Assembly (NCBI RefSeq): GCF_002156705.1
Contig: NZ_CP019893.1
Coordinates: 992,001 to 1,056,000 of the forward strand
Reading direction: 5' to 3'
Origin: Natrarchaeobaculum aegyptiacum
Lineage (GTDB): Archaea > Halobacteriota > Halobacteria > Halobacteriales > Natrialbaceae
DNA: 64,000 bases
Under the pieces are notes generated by a model. The model searched no databases. It was not told the DNA's origin and saw only the letters and a program-made list of their open reading frames with translations. Shown piece after piece: positions 44,229 through 54,775 of this stretch. The position numbers were made by a program, and so were the translations under genes. Positions within the stretch are counted from its first letter, which is position 1. Every line of letters begins with the position of its first letter.

Positions 44229-46058
44229 ATGAGCAGCCAACAGCGAGAAGCCAAAGTCTACGTCAACGGGTCGCTGGTCGGGACCCACCCCGACCCCCAC
44301 GAACTGGCCGAACAGATCCGCGAAGCGCGACGCATCGGCGACGTTAGCGAGATGGTCAACGTCTCCGTCAAAGAGCGTACCCGCGAAGTCATCATCAACG
44401 CCGACGCCGGTCGGGCGCGTCGCCCGTTGCTCGTCGTCGAAGACGGCGAACCCCGCATCTCCGAGGCCGAGATCGATGCGATCCAGTCGGGCGACCTCGA
44501 ATTCGAGGACCTGGTCGACCACGGCTACGTCGAGTTCATCGACGCCGAGGAGGAAGAGGACATCTTAGTCGCCGTCGACGAAGAACACCTCACCGAAGAT
44601 CACACCCACCTCGAGATCGACCCGTCGCTGATCTTCTCGATCGGTGCGGGGATGATTCCGTACCCAGAGCACAACGCCTCGCCGCGTATTACGATGGGCG
44701 CGGGGATGATCAAGCAGTCGCTGGGTCTGCCGAGCGCAAACTACCGGATCCGCCCGGACACGCGCCAGCACCTGCTGCACTATCCGCAGCTCTCGATGGT
44801 CAAGACCCAGACCACCGACCAGATCGGCTACGACGATCGGCCCGCCGCACAGAACTTCGTCGTCGCCGTGATGAGCTACGAGGGGTTCAACATCGAGGAC
44901 GCGCTGGTGATGAACAAAGCCAGCGTCGAGCGCGCGCTCGCGCGATCGCACTTCTTCCGGACCTACGAGGGCGAGGAACGACGCTATCCCGGCGGTCAGG
45001 AGGACCGCTTCGAGATTCCCTCCCAGGACGTCCGCGGCGCACGCGGTGAAGAGGCGTACACCCACCTCGACGAGGACGGCCTCGTCAACCCCGAGACGGT
45101 CGTCGACGAGAACTCCGTCTTGCTCGGGAAGACGAGCCCGCCGCGGTTCCTCGAGGAACCCGACGACATGGGTGGCCTCTCGCCCCAGAAGCGCCGCGAA
45201 ACGTCGGTGACGATGCGCTCGGGCGAATCGGGTGTCGTCGACACCGTCACGCTGATGGAAGGCGAGGACGGCTCGAAGCTCTCGAAAGTGAGCGTTCGAG
45301 ACGAACGAATCCCCGAACTCGGGGACAAGTTCGCCAGTCGCCACGGCCAGAAGGGGGTCGTCGGCCACCTCGCACCGCAGGAAGACATGCCCTTTACCGA
45401 GGAGGGCGTCGTGCCCGACCTCGTCGTCAACCCGCACGCGCTGCCCTCGCGGATGACCGTCGGGCACATCCTCGAGATGATCGGCGGCAAACTCGGCGCG
45501 CTGGAAGGCCGACGCGTCGACGGGACGCCGTTCCTCGGCGAGGACGAAGAGAAACTCCGCAGCGGACTCGAGGACGCCGGCTTCGACTCCGCGGGCAAGG
45601 AGGTCATGTACTCCGGCGTCACCGGCGAGAAGGTTCAGGCCGAGATCTTCGTGGGCGTGATCTTTTACCAGAAGCTCTACCACATGGTCTCGAACAAGCT
45701 GCACGCCCGCTCGCGCGGGCCGGTGCAGGTGCTCACCCGACAGCCGACGGAAGGTCGCGCCCGCGAGGGTGGGCTCCGTATCGGGGAGATGGAACGGGAC
45801 GTGTTCATCGGTCACGGGGCGGCCATGACGCTGAAAGAGCGCCTGCTCGACGAGTCCGACCGCGAGTTCATCCACGTCTGTGGATCGTGTGGGATGAGCG
45901 CCGTCGAGAACGTCGAACAACGTCGGGTCTACTGTCCGAACTGCGACGAGGAGACCGATATCCACGAGATCGAGATGAGCTACGCGTTCAAGCTCCTGTT
46001 AGACGAGATGAAGGCGCTGGGTATCGCACCACGACTGGAACTCGAGGACGCCGTCTAA
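44229..46058 (+). CDS. rpoB1: DNA-directed RNA polymerase subunit B'
   Basis: 609-residue C-terminal half of the split beta-like subunit, forming the hybrid-binding and wall parts of the catalytic centre. Diagnostic segments are [100 protein letters not shown], and a C-terminal zinc site [24 protein letters not shown]. Begins 4 bp after rpoB''. Confidence 0.97.
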   Translation: MSSQQREAKVYVNGSLVGTHPDPHELAEQIREARRIGDVSEMVNVSVKERTREVIINADAGRARRPLLVVEDGEPRISEAEIDAIQSGDLEFEDLVDHGYVEFIDAEEEEDILVAVDEEHLTEDHTHLEIDPSLIFSIGAGMIPYPEHNASPRITMGAGMIKQSLGLPSANYRIRPDTRQHLLHYPQLSMVKTQTTDQIGYDDRPAAQNFVVAVMSYEGFNIEDALVMNKASVERALARSHFFRTYEGEERRYPGGQEDRFEIPSQDVRGARGEEAYTHLDEDGLVNPETVVDENSVLLGKTSPPRFLEEPDDMGGLSPQKRRETSVTMRSGESGVVDTVTLMEGEDGSKLSKVSVRDERIPELGDKFASRHGQKGVVGHLAPQEDMPFTEEGVVPDLVVNPHALPSRMTVGHILEMIGGKLGALEGRRVDGTPFLGEDEEKLRSGLEDAGFDSAGKEVMYSGVTGEKVQAEIFVGVIFYQKLYHMVSNKLHARSRGPVQVLTRQPTEGRAREGGLRIGEMERDVFIGHGAAMTLKERLLDESDREFIHVCGSCGMSAVENVEQRRVYCPNCDEETDIHEIEMSYAFKLLLDEMKALGIAPRLELEDAV

Positions 46059-46061
46059 ACC

Positions 46062-48989
46062 ATGCGAAACAGCACACCAAAAGACATCGGGACGATCAAC
46101 TTCGGGCTGATGGAGCCCGAGGAGTACCGGGAGATGAGCGCGACGAAGATCATCACCGCCGACACGTACGACGACGACGGCTTCCCCATCGACATGGGGC
46201 TGATGGACCCGCGGCTCGGCGTGATCGACCCCGGACTCGAGTGCAAGACCTGCGGGAAGCACTCGGGGTCGTGTAACGGCCACTTCGGTCACATCGAACT
46301 CGCCGCGCCGGTGATCCACGTCGGCTTTACCAAACTCATCCGTCGATTGCTGCGGGGGACCTGTCGAAGCTGTTCGCGACTCCTGCTCACCGAAGACGAG
46401 CGCGAGGAGTTCCGCGGACAGATCGACCAGACTCGCAAACTCGGCCGGGACCTGAACGACGTGACCAAGGCCGCGATCCGACAGGCTCGAAAGAAGGATC
46501 GCTGCCCGTTCTGCGGCGAGGTCCAGTACGACATCGAACACGAGAAACCGACCACGTACTACGAGGTCCAGCAGGTGCTGACGAGCGAGTACTCCCAGCG
46601 CATCGCGGGTGCGATGCAGGGGGACGAAGAGGAAGGCATCGAGCGAACGACGCCCGACGAACTCGCCGAAAAGACCGAAATCGACCTCACGCGGATCAAC
46701 GAGATCCTCTCGGGGTCGTTCCGCCCGCGTGAGAGTCAGCGCGAGGCCATCGAGAAGGCTCTCGACATTGACCTCACCGAGGAGGACACGAACAAGCTGA
46801 TGCCCTCGGACATCCGCGACTGGTTCGAGGCCATCCCGGACGAGGACATCGAGGTGCTCGGGATCGATCCCGACCGCTCGCGTCCAGAGTGGATGATCCT
46901 GACGGTGCTGCCAGTGCCACCCGTAACGGCGCGACCGTCGATCACGCTCGACAACGGTCAGCGGTCGGAAGACGACCTCACGCACAAGCTCGTGGACATC
47001 ATCCGGATCAACCAGCGGTTCATGGAGAACCGCGAGGCCGGTGCCCCACAGCTGATCATCGAGGACCTGTGGGAACTGCTCCAGTACCACGTGACGACGT
47101 TCATGGACAACGAGATTTCGGGAACGCCACCGGCGCGACACCGCTCCGGCCGGCCGCTCAAGACCCTCTCCCAGCGCCTGAAGGGCAAGGAGGGGCGATT
47201 CCGTGGCTCGCTCTCGGGGAAGCGCGTGAACTTCTCCGCCCGAACCGTCATCTCGCCGGACCCGACGCTCTCGCTCAACGAGGTCGGCGTCCCCGACCGC
47301 GTTGCGACGGAGATGACCCAGACGATGAACGTCACCGAACGAAACGTCGAGGAGGCACGCCGCTACGTCTCGAACGGCCCCGAGGGTCACCCCGGTGCCA
47401 ACTACGTGCGCCGACCCGACGGCCGACGGCTGAAGGTGACCGAGAAGAACTGCGAGAAACTCGCCGAGAAGGTCGAGGCCGGCTGGGAGGTCAACCGCCA
47501 CCTCATCGACGGCGACATCGTCATCTTCAACCGCCAGCCGTCGCTGCACCGGATGTCGATCATGGCTCACGAGGTCGTGGTCATGCCCTACAAGACGTTC
47601 CGGCTCAACACCGTCGTCTGCCCGCCGTACAACGCCGACTTCGACGGCGACGAGATGAACATGCACGCCCTCCAGAACGAGGAGGCCCGTGCCGAGGCGC
47701 GCGTCCTCATGCGGGTGCAAGAACAGATCCTCTCGCCCCGATTCGGCGAGAACATCATCGGGGCCATTCAGGACCACATCAGTGGGACGTACCTGCTCAC
47801 CCACGACAACCCGCGGTTCAACGAGACGCAGGCGCTCGACCTCCTGCGTGCCACCCGGATCGACGAGCTTCCGGAACCGAGCGGCATCGACGACGAGGAC
47901 GAGCCGTTCTGGACCGGACGCGACGTCTTCTCCGAACTCCTGCCCGACGACATGAACCTCGAGTTCACCGGTACCGTCGGCGACGACGTCGTCGTCGAGG
48001 ACGGGCAACTCGTCGCTGGGACGATCGCCGAAGACGAAGTCGGCGAGTTCGGCGGCGAGATCGTCGACCACATCACGAAGGCCTACGGCAACACCCGCGC
48101 CCGGATCTTCATCAACGAAGTCTCGACGCTCGCGATGCGTGCGATCATGCACTTCGGGTTCTCGATCGGGATCGACGACGAGACGATCCCGGCGGAAGCA
48201 CAGGGTCGCATCGACGAGACGATCGAAGACGCCTACGACCGCGTCGAGGAACTCATCGAAGCCTACGAACGCGGCGAACTCGAGAGCCTGCCGGGTCGAA
48301 CCATCGACGAGACCCTCGAGATGAAGATCATGCAGACGCTCTCGCGTGCGCGTGACAATGCGGGTAACATCGCCGACGAGCACTTCGACGACGACAACCC
48401 CGCCGTGGTGATGGCCAACTCCGGTGCCCGTGGGTCGATGCTGAACCTGACCCAGATGGCCGGTGCGGTCGGCCAGCAGGCAGTTCGGGGCGAGCGGATC
48501 AACCGCGGCTACGAGAATCGCACGCTCAGCCACTACAAGCAAAACGACCTCTCGGCGGAGGCCCACGGCTTCGTCGAGAACTCCTACACCAGCGGCCTGA
48601 CCCCGCGGGAGTTCTTCTTCCACGCGATGGGTGGCCGTGAAGGGCTGGTCGACACCGCCGTTCGGACGTCCAAGTCCGGGTACCTCCAGCGCCGACTGAT
48701 CAACGCGCTGTCGGAACTCGAGACACAGTACGACGGTACCGTCCGCGACACGAGCGATACGATCGTCCAGTTCGAGTTCGGTGAGGACGGTACCTCGCCG
48801 GTGAAGGTCTCCTCGGGCGACGACAACGACATCGACGTCGAGGCGATCGCCGAGCGCGTCCTCGACGAGGAGTTCACCTCCGAGGAAGAGCGTCAGGAGT
48901 TCCTTGGAACCCGACCGCAGCCGACGAACCTCTCCGAGCACGCCGATCATCGCCTCGCCGAGGATCTGGGGGTGAGCTCCGATGACTGA
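46062..48989 (+). CDS. rpoA1: DNA-directed RNA polymerase subunit A'
   Basis: 975-residue N-terminal two thirds of the largest subunit. An N-terminal zinc region ([18 protein letters not shown]), a second Cys group ([13 protein letters not shown] ... CPFCGE) and the catalytic Mg motif [10 protein letters not shown] (residues 524-530) are present. An archaeal insertion has the shape of an HTH ([39 protein letters not shown], about 200-240), and the bridge-helix region reads [22 protein letters not shown]. The last 8 bp overlap rpoA''. Confidence 0.97.
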   Translation: MRNSTPKDIGTINFGLMEPEEYREMSATKIITADTYDDDGFPIDMGLMDPRLGVIDPGLECKTCGKHSGSCNGHFGHIELAAPVIHVGFTKLIRRLLRGTCRSCSRLLLTEDEREEFRGQIDQTRKLGRDLNDVTKAAIRQARKKDRCPFCGEVQYDIEHEKPTTYYEVQQVLTSEYSQRIAGAMQGDEEEGIERTTPDELAEKTEIDLTRINEILSGSFRPRESQREAIEKALDIDLTEEDTNKLMPSDIRDWFEAIPDEDIEVLGIDPDRSRPEWMILTVLPVPPVTARPSITLDNGQRSEDDLTHKLVDIIRINQRFMENREAGAPQLIIEDLWELLQYHVTTFMDNEISGTPPARHRSGRPLKTLSQRLKGKEGRFRGSLSGKRVNFSARTVISPDPTLSLNEVGVPDRVATEMTQTMNVTERNVEEARRYVSNGPEGHPGANYVRRPDGRRLKVTEKNCEKLAEKVEAGWEVNRHLIDGDIVIFNRQPSLHRMSIMAHEVVVMPYKTFRLNTVVCPPYNADFDGDEMNMHALQNEEARAEARVLMRVQEQILSPRFGENIIGAIQDHISGTYLLTHDNPRFNETQALDLLRATRIDELPEPSGIDDEDEPFWTGRDVFSELLPDDMNLEFTGTVGDDVVVEDGQLVAGTIAEDEVGEFGGEIVDHITKAYGNTRARIFINEVSTLAMRAIMHFGFSIGIDDETIPAEAQGRIDETIEDAYDRVEELIEAYERGELESLPGRTIDETLEMKIMQTLSRARDNAGNIADEHFDDDNPAVVMANSGARGSMLNLTQMAGAVGQQAVRGERINRGYENRTLSHYKQNDLSAEAHGFVENSYTSGLTPREFFFHAMGGREGLVDTAVRTSKSGYLQRRLINALSELETQYDGTVRDTSDTIVQFEFGEDGTSPVKVSSGDDNDIDVEAIAERVLDEEFTSEEERQEFLGTRPQPTNLSEHADHRLAEDLGVSSDD

Positions 48990-50172
48990 GGTCGACTTCG
49001 ACGTCTCCGACGACGTGATCGCCGTCGTCGAGGACAGCGACCTCCCTCGCCGCCTCAAAGACGAGGTCTACGAGGTAGTCGAAGACCGGGGTGCAACCGT
49101 CGAGGAGGCCAACGAGCTGACAGAGGCCGTCGAGGCCCGCTACGTCGACACACGGGTCGACCCGCTCGACCCCGTCGGAACCGTCTCCGCCCAGTCGATC
49201 GGCGAACCCGGGACCCAGCTGACGATGAACACGTTCCACTACGCGGGTGTCGCAGAGATCGACGTCACCCAGGGGCTGCCGCGGCTGATCGAACTGGTCG
49301 ACGCCCGGAAGACCCCGGACACGCCGATGATGACGGTCCACCTGGAAGACGAGTACGCCACCGAGCGCGAGAAGGCCCACGAGGTCGTCTGGAAGATCGA
49401 GGCGACGAAGATCCTCGCGCTGGGTGACGTCTCGACGAACGTCGCGGACATGCGCGTCCAGATCTCGCTCAACGAGGACACTCTCACCGAGCGGATGATC
49501 ACGCCCGAACAGGTCGCCGAGACGATCGAAGATCACCTCGGCGTCTCGACGGTCCAGCAGGGAACCCAGATCGAGTTCGGCCCCGAGGAACCCTCCTACC
49601 GCGATCTGCTCCAGCTGGTCGAGGAACTGCGCGACATCACGTTCAAGGGCATCGAAGAGATTTCGCGAGTCGTCATCCGCCGCGAAGAGATGGACGACGG
49701 CAGCGAGGAGTTCGTCCTCTACACCGAGGGATCGGCCTTCGGTGACGTCTTAGAGATCGAGGGCGTCGACGCCTCCCGGACGACGTGTAACAACATCCAC
49801 GAGATCTACCGCAACCTCGGCGTCGAGGCCGCCCGCGAGGCCATCATCGAGGAGACGAACAACACGCTCGCCGAGCAGGGGCTGGACGACGTGAACGTCC
49901 GCCACCTGATGCTGGTCGCCGACATCATGACCAACGAGGGGACGATCGAGTCGATCGGCCGCCACGGCATCTCCGGCTCGAAAGACTCCGTGCTCGCCCG
50001 CGCGGCGTTCGAGGTGACGGTCAACCACCTGCTCAACGCCGCCATCCACGGCGAGAAAGACGCCCTCGAGGGCGTCACCGAGAACGTCATCGTCGGGAAA
50101 CCGATCAAGCTCGGGACCGGCGACGTCGACCTCCGGATGGGCTCGACCGGCCCAGGCAGTCAGGCAGACTGA
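48982..50172 (+). CDS. rpoA2: DNA-directed RNA polymerase subunit A''
   Basis: 396-residue C-terminal third of the largest subunit, with the trigger loop and jaw. Diagnostic parts are [53 protein letters not shown] and [79 protein letters not shown]. The 8-bp overlap with rpoA' implies coupled translation. Confidence 0.97.
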   Translation: MTEVDFDVSDDVIAVVEDSDLPRRLKDEVYEVVEDRGATVEEANELTEAVEARYVDTRVDPLDPVGTVSAQSIGEPGTQLTMNTFHYAGVAEIDVTQGLPRLIELVDARKTPDTPMMTVHLEDEYATEREKAHEVVWKIEATKILALGDVSTNVADMRVQISLNEDTLTERMITPEQVAETIEDHLGVSTVQQGTQIEFGPEEPSYRDLLQLVEELRDITFKGIEEISRVVIRREEMDDGSEEFVLYTEGSAFGDVLEIEGVDASRTTCNNIHEIYRNLGVEAAREAIIEETNNTLAEQGLDDVNVRHLMLVADIMTNEGTIESIGRHGISGSKDSVLARAAFEVTVNHLLNAAIHGEKDALEGVTENVIVGKPIKLGTGDVDLRMGSTGPGSQAD

Positions 50173-50175
50173 TCG

Positions 50176-50712
50176 ATGACCGTCACCCTCGACGACGAGG
50201 CTCGTCGGTACCTCGCGCTGTTCGAAGACGTCACGGGGGCGACCGGCATCGATTGCGTCCTCGAGTTCCAGTCCGGCTCGGAGGCGGTCAGTGACGGCGG
50301 CGACGGGGTCACCGTCGGCGATAGCAGCGACGCCCCGACCGTGACCATCGTCGCAGACAGCGACGGCGTCGACTCGGCTGCAGCCGACCGCCTGATCGTC
50401 GTCGTCTCGAGCGGCCAGATGGGCGAGGCGATCGGTCCCGATGGTCGAACGGTCAAGCGGTTTGAAGAGCGGGTCGACCTGCCGGTTCGGCTGGTCGAAG
50501 CGGCGGACGATCCCGAAACCTTCGTCGCTAACGCGCTCGCGCCCGCGGCGGTCTACAACGTCACGATCAGTGAAAACGAAGACACCGTGGCGTACGTCGA
50601 GGTCGCCGAGGCCGACCGCGGAGTGGCCATCGGCTCGAGCGGACGCACGATCGAGGCCGCCCGCGTGCTGGCGGATCGTCACTTCGACGTCGACGACGTC
50701 CAGCTGATCTAG
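50176..50712 (+). CDS. nusA: NusA-like transcription termination factor
   Basis: 178-residue archaeal NusA, made of two KH domains without the S1 and N-terminal domains of bacterial NusA. Strand and GxxG-like loops can be seen in SSGQMGEAIGPDGRTVKRFEERV (first KH, about 75-95) and RGVAIGSSGRTIEAARVLADRHFDVDDVQLI (second KH, about 148-178). It probably binds RNA and acts with RNA polymerase. It sits 4 bp after rpoA'', as in other archaea, but the usual next gene rps12 is 2.8 kb away here. Confidence 0.95.
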   Translation: MTVTLDDEARRYLALFEDVTGATGIDCVLEFQSGSEAVSDGGDGVTVGDSSDAPTVTIVADSDGVDSAAADRLIVVVSSGQMGEAIGPDGRTVKRFEERVDLPVRLVEAADDPETFVANALAPAAVYNVTISENEDTVAYVEVAEADRGVAIGSSGRTIEAARVLADRHFDVDDVQLI

Positions 50713-50786
50713 CTGGCAGCCGACGTCCGATTCGACCGACCCGAGCGCGACAAGCTATTTTTTGTCGGCCTGTAAATGAGTTGGCT

Positions 50787-52022
50787 ATGGACGACGAGCG
50801 CACACCACCGTACGGTCGCGAGCGACTGATCGAGGTCTACACCCAGGGGATGCTGGGGGGACAGACGCCGTCGGTTCCGCCCCGGTTCGAGGACCTCGAG
50901 ACGCAGGCAAAAGCGAAACTCGAGTCGGAGGCATACGCCTACGTCGCGGGGAGCGCTGGTGCCGAGCGGACCGACCACGAGAACCGCGAGGCGTTCTCCC
51001 GGTGGCGGATCGTCCCCCGGATGCTCAGGGACGTCGCCGAGCGCGACCTCTCGGTCGAACTGTTCGGTGAGCGCTATCCGGCACCGGTCGCGCTTGCGCC
51101 GATCGGAGTGCAATCGATCCTCCACGAGTCGGCCGAACTGGGTTCGGCACGCGCGGCCGCGGACCTTGGCGTGCCGTTCGTCCAGAGTTCAGCCGCGACC
51201 GAGCCCATGGAGGACGTCGCCGAGGCGGTCGGCGACGCGCCGGCGTGGTTCCAGCTCTACTGGAGTTCGAACCGCGATCTGGCTCGAAGCTTCGTCGAGC
51301 GAGCCGAGGCGGCAGGCTACGAGGCACTCGTTGTGACCGTCGACACGCCGGTCATCAGCTGGCGCGAGCGGGACGTCGAACAGGCATATCTCCCGTTTCT
51401 CGCCGGCGAGGGCGTCGGGAACTACTTCACCGATCCCGTCTTCCGGGAGCTGCTGGGACAGCCGCCAGAAGAAAATCAGGACGCCGCAGTCATGCAGTTC
51501 GTCGACGTCTTCGGCGACGCCTCGCTCACCTGGGCGGACCTCGAGTGGCTCTCTGGCCTGACCGACCTGCCGATTCTCGTGAAGGGAATCGTCCACCCGG
51601 AGGACGCGGTGCTCGCCCTCGAGTCGGGTGCCGACGGCGTGGTCGTCTCGAATCACGGCGGTCGGCAGGTCGACAACGCGCTGCCAGCGATCGAGACGCT
51701 GCCGCAGGTGGTCGACCGGCTTCGTGAGGAGGGTCACGACGACGCCCCGGTACTGTTCGACAGCGGGATCAGGCGCGGGGCCGATGCCGTCGTCGCGCTG
51801 GCGCTGGGTGCAGACATGGTGCTCCTCGGGCGGCCGTACGTCTACGGACTCGCACTCGAGGGCGAAGACGGCGTTCGCGACGTCTGCCGGAACTTCCTCG
51901 CGGATCTCGACCTCACGATGGGGCTGTCGGGGCAGGCGTCGGTGGACGAACTGGACCGGTCGATGCTGGTCGAGCGTGAGTCGGCGGCGACACACAGTAG
52001 CGACCTCGAGAGCGGACGCTGA
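50787..52022 (+). CDS. FMN-dependent alpha-hydroxyacid oxidase/lactate 2-monooxygenase-like
   Basis: 411-residue flavoenzyme of the glycolate oxidase/lactate monooxygenase family. Key parts are YAYVAGSAGAERT (about 50), PVALAPIGVQS, a central loop extension (WRERDVEQAYLPFLAGEGVGNYFTD) longer than in lactate dehydrogenases, the active-site SNHGGRQVDNALPAIE (His base), and DSGIRRGADAVVALALGADMVLLGRPYVYGL (phosphate-binding). It should oxidise an L-2-hydroxyacid such as lactate. The start is the ATG at 50787 (TTG at 50781 possible). Inserted between nusA and rps12 with its own A/T-rich upstream (AAGCTATTTTTTG). Confidence 0.88.
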   Translation: MDDERTPPYGRERLIEVYTQGMLGGQTPSVPPRFEDLETQAKAKLESEAYAYVAGSAGAERTDHENREAFSRWRIVPRMLRDVAERDLSVELFGERYPAPVALAPIGVQSILHESAELGSARAAADLGVPFVQSSAATEPMEDVAEAVGDAPAWFQLYWSSNRDLARSFVERAEAAGYEALVVTVDTPVISWRERDVEQAYLPFLAGEGVGNYFTDPVFRELLGQPPEENQDAAVMQFVDVFGDASLTWADLEWLSGLTDLPILVKGIVHPEDAVLALESGADGVVVSNHGGRQVDNALPAIETLPQVVDRLREEGHDDAPVLFDSGIRRGADAVVALALGADMVLLGRPYVYGLALEGEDGVRDVCRNFLADLDLTMGLSGQASVDELDRSMLVERESAATHSSDLESGR

Positions 52023-52196
52023 CCCGTTTCACGAGCCACGAGCAGCGAACGCCATTCAGCCGAGACGACGCCGTCGATCAGATCTGTCGGCGGCAGACGG
52101 GAGAGCACGCAATCGTTATTCGCATCCCCTGCGAGCAAACAATCATACTATTTCGTTCCAAAAATAATAAATTACCGCGTTCGTAATCACGAGTTG

Positions 52197-53306
52197 ATGT
52201 CAGGAAGAAGATGGGATTTCCGGGGGAAATCGACCGCAGTGGGTGCCGAGACGAGCCGCCGAGAATACCTCCACAGATCTGCTGGCGGGATAGCAGCGCT
52301 GGCGGTCACAGGCGTTGGCGTCGGTACTGCACCGATCGGTGGCGTCGCCGCGTCGGACGACGAACCGGCGGTGATCGACGACTTCGACCGCGGCGACCTA
52401 GAGCCCTACGAGAACATCGACGACGAAGATGGGGTTCCAGGCAACTACGACGTCACGTCGACCGGGAACGTCTACAGCGGTGAGTACGCACTCGAGGTGG
52501 GGACGTCGGCCAGTGGCACCGGGATTGTTTCCGAGGACGGCCTCGAGTACTACCCGAAACGCGGCGACCGCCTCGAGTGGGTCCAGTGGTTCGAGGGGCG
52601 TCACAGCTGGGGACGACGCTACGGCACGCGGTGGCGGGTCGTCCTCGTCGGGCCAGATGGCGACGCCTACCGCGTGCTCATCACCGGACGGGAAGGACAC
52701 GCCGTCGAACTGCACCACCTGACGGACGTCGACGACGACGAGGCGGTACTCGACGAACAGGAAGTCGACGACTGGGGTGAGTACGAAGAACAGTGGCTCC
52801 GGACTGCCTTCGACTGGGACAGCGACGGCGAGGGAAGGCTCACCGTGACGCTGACCGACGAAGACGGCGAGGAGGTCGCGTCACTCGAGGCAGATCACGA
52901 CGACGGTCCGGACGAAGCGGCCGCCGTTCGATACCGGATGACGAGTGACATCGACGACTTCGGGACGGTCTATTTCGACGAGTTTGTGGCGAACCCGGAC
53001 CCCGAGAAAGGGATCGATGATGCTGAAACGGACACACAGACGGACGATTCAGGAAGCGACGACGCTAGCGAGGACGACACAGCCGATTCGACCGACGGTG
53101 GTGTGGCCGACGACGAAAGCGACGCGGATGACGCAGACGGCAGGAGCGACGACACCAGCGGCGACGATGGCGAGACCGATGCAGGTGAGGAGGACGACGG
53201 CATCCCCGCACCCGGCCTCCTCGCGGCCGTCACGAGCCTCTTCGGCGGCGGCTATCTCCTGAAACGGCGTGCAGAAACCGACTCGAGCGAGTCGACGCCC
53301 CGCTAA
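52197..53306 (+). CDS. Tat-exported acidic surface protein with PGF-CTERM-like tail
   Basis: 369 residues. The Tat signal SRREYLHRSAGGIAALAVTGVGVGTAPIGGVAA is followed by a domain of about 220 residues with a beta-sandwich look (VIDDFDRGDLEPYENIDDEDGVPGNYDV ... YALEVGTSASGTGIVS ... TVYFDEFVANPDP), close in style to concanavalin/LamG-like modules. A long Asp/Ser/Thr-rich stalk (about 275-330) precedes IPAPGLLAAVTSLFGGGYLLKRR, a motif, helix and Arg tail resembling PGF-CTERM. Predicted cell-surface anchored. The ligand is unknown. The ATG at 52197 is chosen; TTG 52194 is possible. Confidence 0.8.
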   Translation: MSGRRWDFRGKSTAVGAETSRREYLHRSAGGIAALAVTGVGVGTAPIGGVAASDDEPAVIDDFDRGDLEPYENIDDEDGVPGNYDVTSTGNVYSGEYALEVGTSASGTGIVSEDGLEYYPKRGDRLEWVQWFEGRHSWGRRYGTRWRVVLVGPDGDAYRVLITGREGHAVELHHLTDVDDDEAVLDEQEVDDWGEYEEQWLRTAFDWDSDGEGRLTVTLTDEDGEEVASLEADHDDGPDEAAAVRYRMTSDIDDFGTVYFDEFVANPDPEKGIDDAETDTQTDDSGSDDASEDDTADSTDGGVADDESDADDADGRSDDTSGDDGETDAGEEDDGIPAPGLLAAVTSLFGGGYLLKRRAETDSSESTPR

Positions 53307-53446
53307 CCGAGTGCAGACGGGTTCGTGACCCTCCGAGCGCCAGTCACTGGCCGAGAGCGACCCTCAAGAGACGAAACGCCACGAGATTGCTTCGTTACCC
53401 CCCATCGAGCGCTCTCGAGCCGTAACGCCCCGAGTCGAAACGGGTT

Positions 53447-53455
53447 GCTTAAGTG
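53447..53455 (+). promoter_or_regulatory. TATA box of the rps12-rps7 unit
   Basis: GCTTAAGTG is 23-31 bp before the rps12 ATG, suggesting a leaderless mRNA. It gives the ribosomal pair its own promoter despite the insertion that separates it from nusA. Confidence 0.5.
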
Positions 53456-53477
53456 CCTCCGTCGGATATCGACCCCC

Positions 53478-53906
53478 ATGGCAAACGGCAAGTACGCCGC
53501 GCGCAAGCTCAAGAAGGACCGCCAGAACCAGCGGTGGTCCGACTCTGACTACGCGCGCCGCGCCCGTGGACTTCGCGAGAAGTCCGACCCGCTCGAGGGC
53601 GCACCACAGGCCCGCGGTATCGTACTCGAGAAAGTCGGCATCGAGGCAAAACAGCCCAACTCGGCGATCCGAAAGTGCGTTCGAGTTCAGCTGATCAAAA
53701 ACGGCAAGCAGGTCACCGCCTTCTGTCCCGGTGACGGTGCTATCTCGTTCATCGACGAACACGACGAAGTTACCATCGCGGGTATCGGTGGGGCGAAGGG
53801 TCGTGCGATGGGTGACCTCTCGGGGGTCAACTACAAGGTCGACAAGGTAAACGGCGTCGCGCTCCTCGAACTGGTGCGCGGGAACGCAGAGAAACCGGTG
53901 CGATAA
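53478..53906 (+). CDS. rps12: 30S ribosomal protein S12
   Basis: 142-residue archaeal uS12. Basic N-terminus [22 protein letters not shown], then the decoding-site loop [41 protein letters not shown], with KQPNS at the place where streptomycin-resistance changes occur in bacteria (KxPNS). The ATG at 53478 is favoured over the long upstream frame because of length and a TATA box. Followed by rps7 after 2 bp. Confidence 0.97.
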   Translation: MANGKYAARKLKKDRQNQRWSDSDYARRARGLREKSDPLEGAPQARGIVLEKVGIEAKQPNSAIRKCVRVQLIKNGKQVTAFCPGDGAISFIDEHDEVTIAGIGGAKGRAMGDLSGVNYKVDKVNGVALLELVRGNAEKPVR

Positions 53907-53908
53907 CC

Positions 53909-54517
53909 ATGGCAGCCGAAGAACAACCAGACCCCGACGCCCCCGCCGGTGGCGCAGACGTCAGCGCGAAGCTCTTCGGGACCTGGGAGATCGACGAGAT
54001 CGCCTACGAGGACCCCTCGACCGAGCGCTACATCGCGGTGACGCCGGTGGCTCACACCGCCGGTCGCCACGCGAGCAAGCAGTTCCAGAAGTCCCAGATC
54101 TCGATCGTCGAGCGGTTCATCAATCGGCTGATGCAGACCGAAGAGAACACGGGCAAGAAACAGCAGTCGCTCAACCACGTCCGTGACGCGTTCGAGCTGA
54201 TCCACGACCGCACCGAGGAGAACCCGGTCCAGATCCTCGTTCGCGCCGTGGAGAACGCGGCCCCCCGCGAGGAGACCGTCCGCCTGAAGTACGGTGGCAT
54301 CTCCGTCCCGAAGGCCGTCGACGTCGCACCCCAGCGACGAGTCGACCAGTCGCTGAAGTTCCTCGCCGAGGGCGTCTACAACGACGCGTTCAAGACGGCG
54401 ACGCCGGTCGAGGAGGCCATCGCCTCCCAGCTCGTCGGCGCGGCCAACTACGACGTCCAGACGTACGCGATCAGCCAGAAAGAGGAGAAAGAGCGCGTCG
54501 CGGCGGCTGCCCGCTAA
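53909..54517 (+). CDS. rps7: 30S ribosomal protein S7
   Basis: 202-residue archaeal uS7, head protein of the small subunit that contacts 16S rRNA and tRNA. Family segments are VAHTAGRHASKQFQKSQISIVERFINRLMQ, NPVQILVRAVENAAPREETVRLKYGGISVPKAVDVAPQRRVDQSLKFLAEG and TPVEEAIASQLVGAANYD. An acidic haloarchaeal N-terminal extension of about 25 residues is present. ATG at 53909. Confidence 0.97.
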   Translation: MAAEEQPDPDAPAGGADVSAKLFGTWEIDEIAYEDPSTERYIAVTPVAHTAGRHASKQFQKSQISIVERFINRLMQTEENTGKKQQSLNHVRDAFELIHDRTEENPVQILVRAVENAAPREETVRLKYGGISVPKAVDVAPQRRVDQSLKFLAEGVYNDAFKTATPVEEAIASQLVGAANYDVQTYAISQKEEKERVAAAAR

Positions 54518-54775
54518 CGCGGTTTTACCTTCTGTTTCGGACCCGTCTCGAGTAGCAACTGGTTTCTGTCGGCTGCCAGCAAAGCCAGCGGTACCAGCAG
54601 ACGCGAGCCCGGATCGTCGGGGTCCGAGTCACTGCCACCGGGAGGCACGACATACAGGCTCGATAAACGGCGCGTCGGTTTTCTTTCGGTGAACAGTCAT
54701 CACCGTTCATCGTGGTAAACGTAACACATGTTTCGATAGATAGTAACATCGCTGGATCGGCGGTATACGACACGT

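Noticed and set aside
45999-49058. 1019-codon minus-strand frame opposite rpoA'
   Set aside because: A shadow of a conserved RNA polymerase gene; codon bias favours the plus strand.
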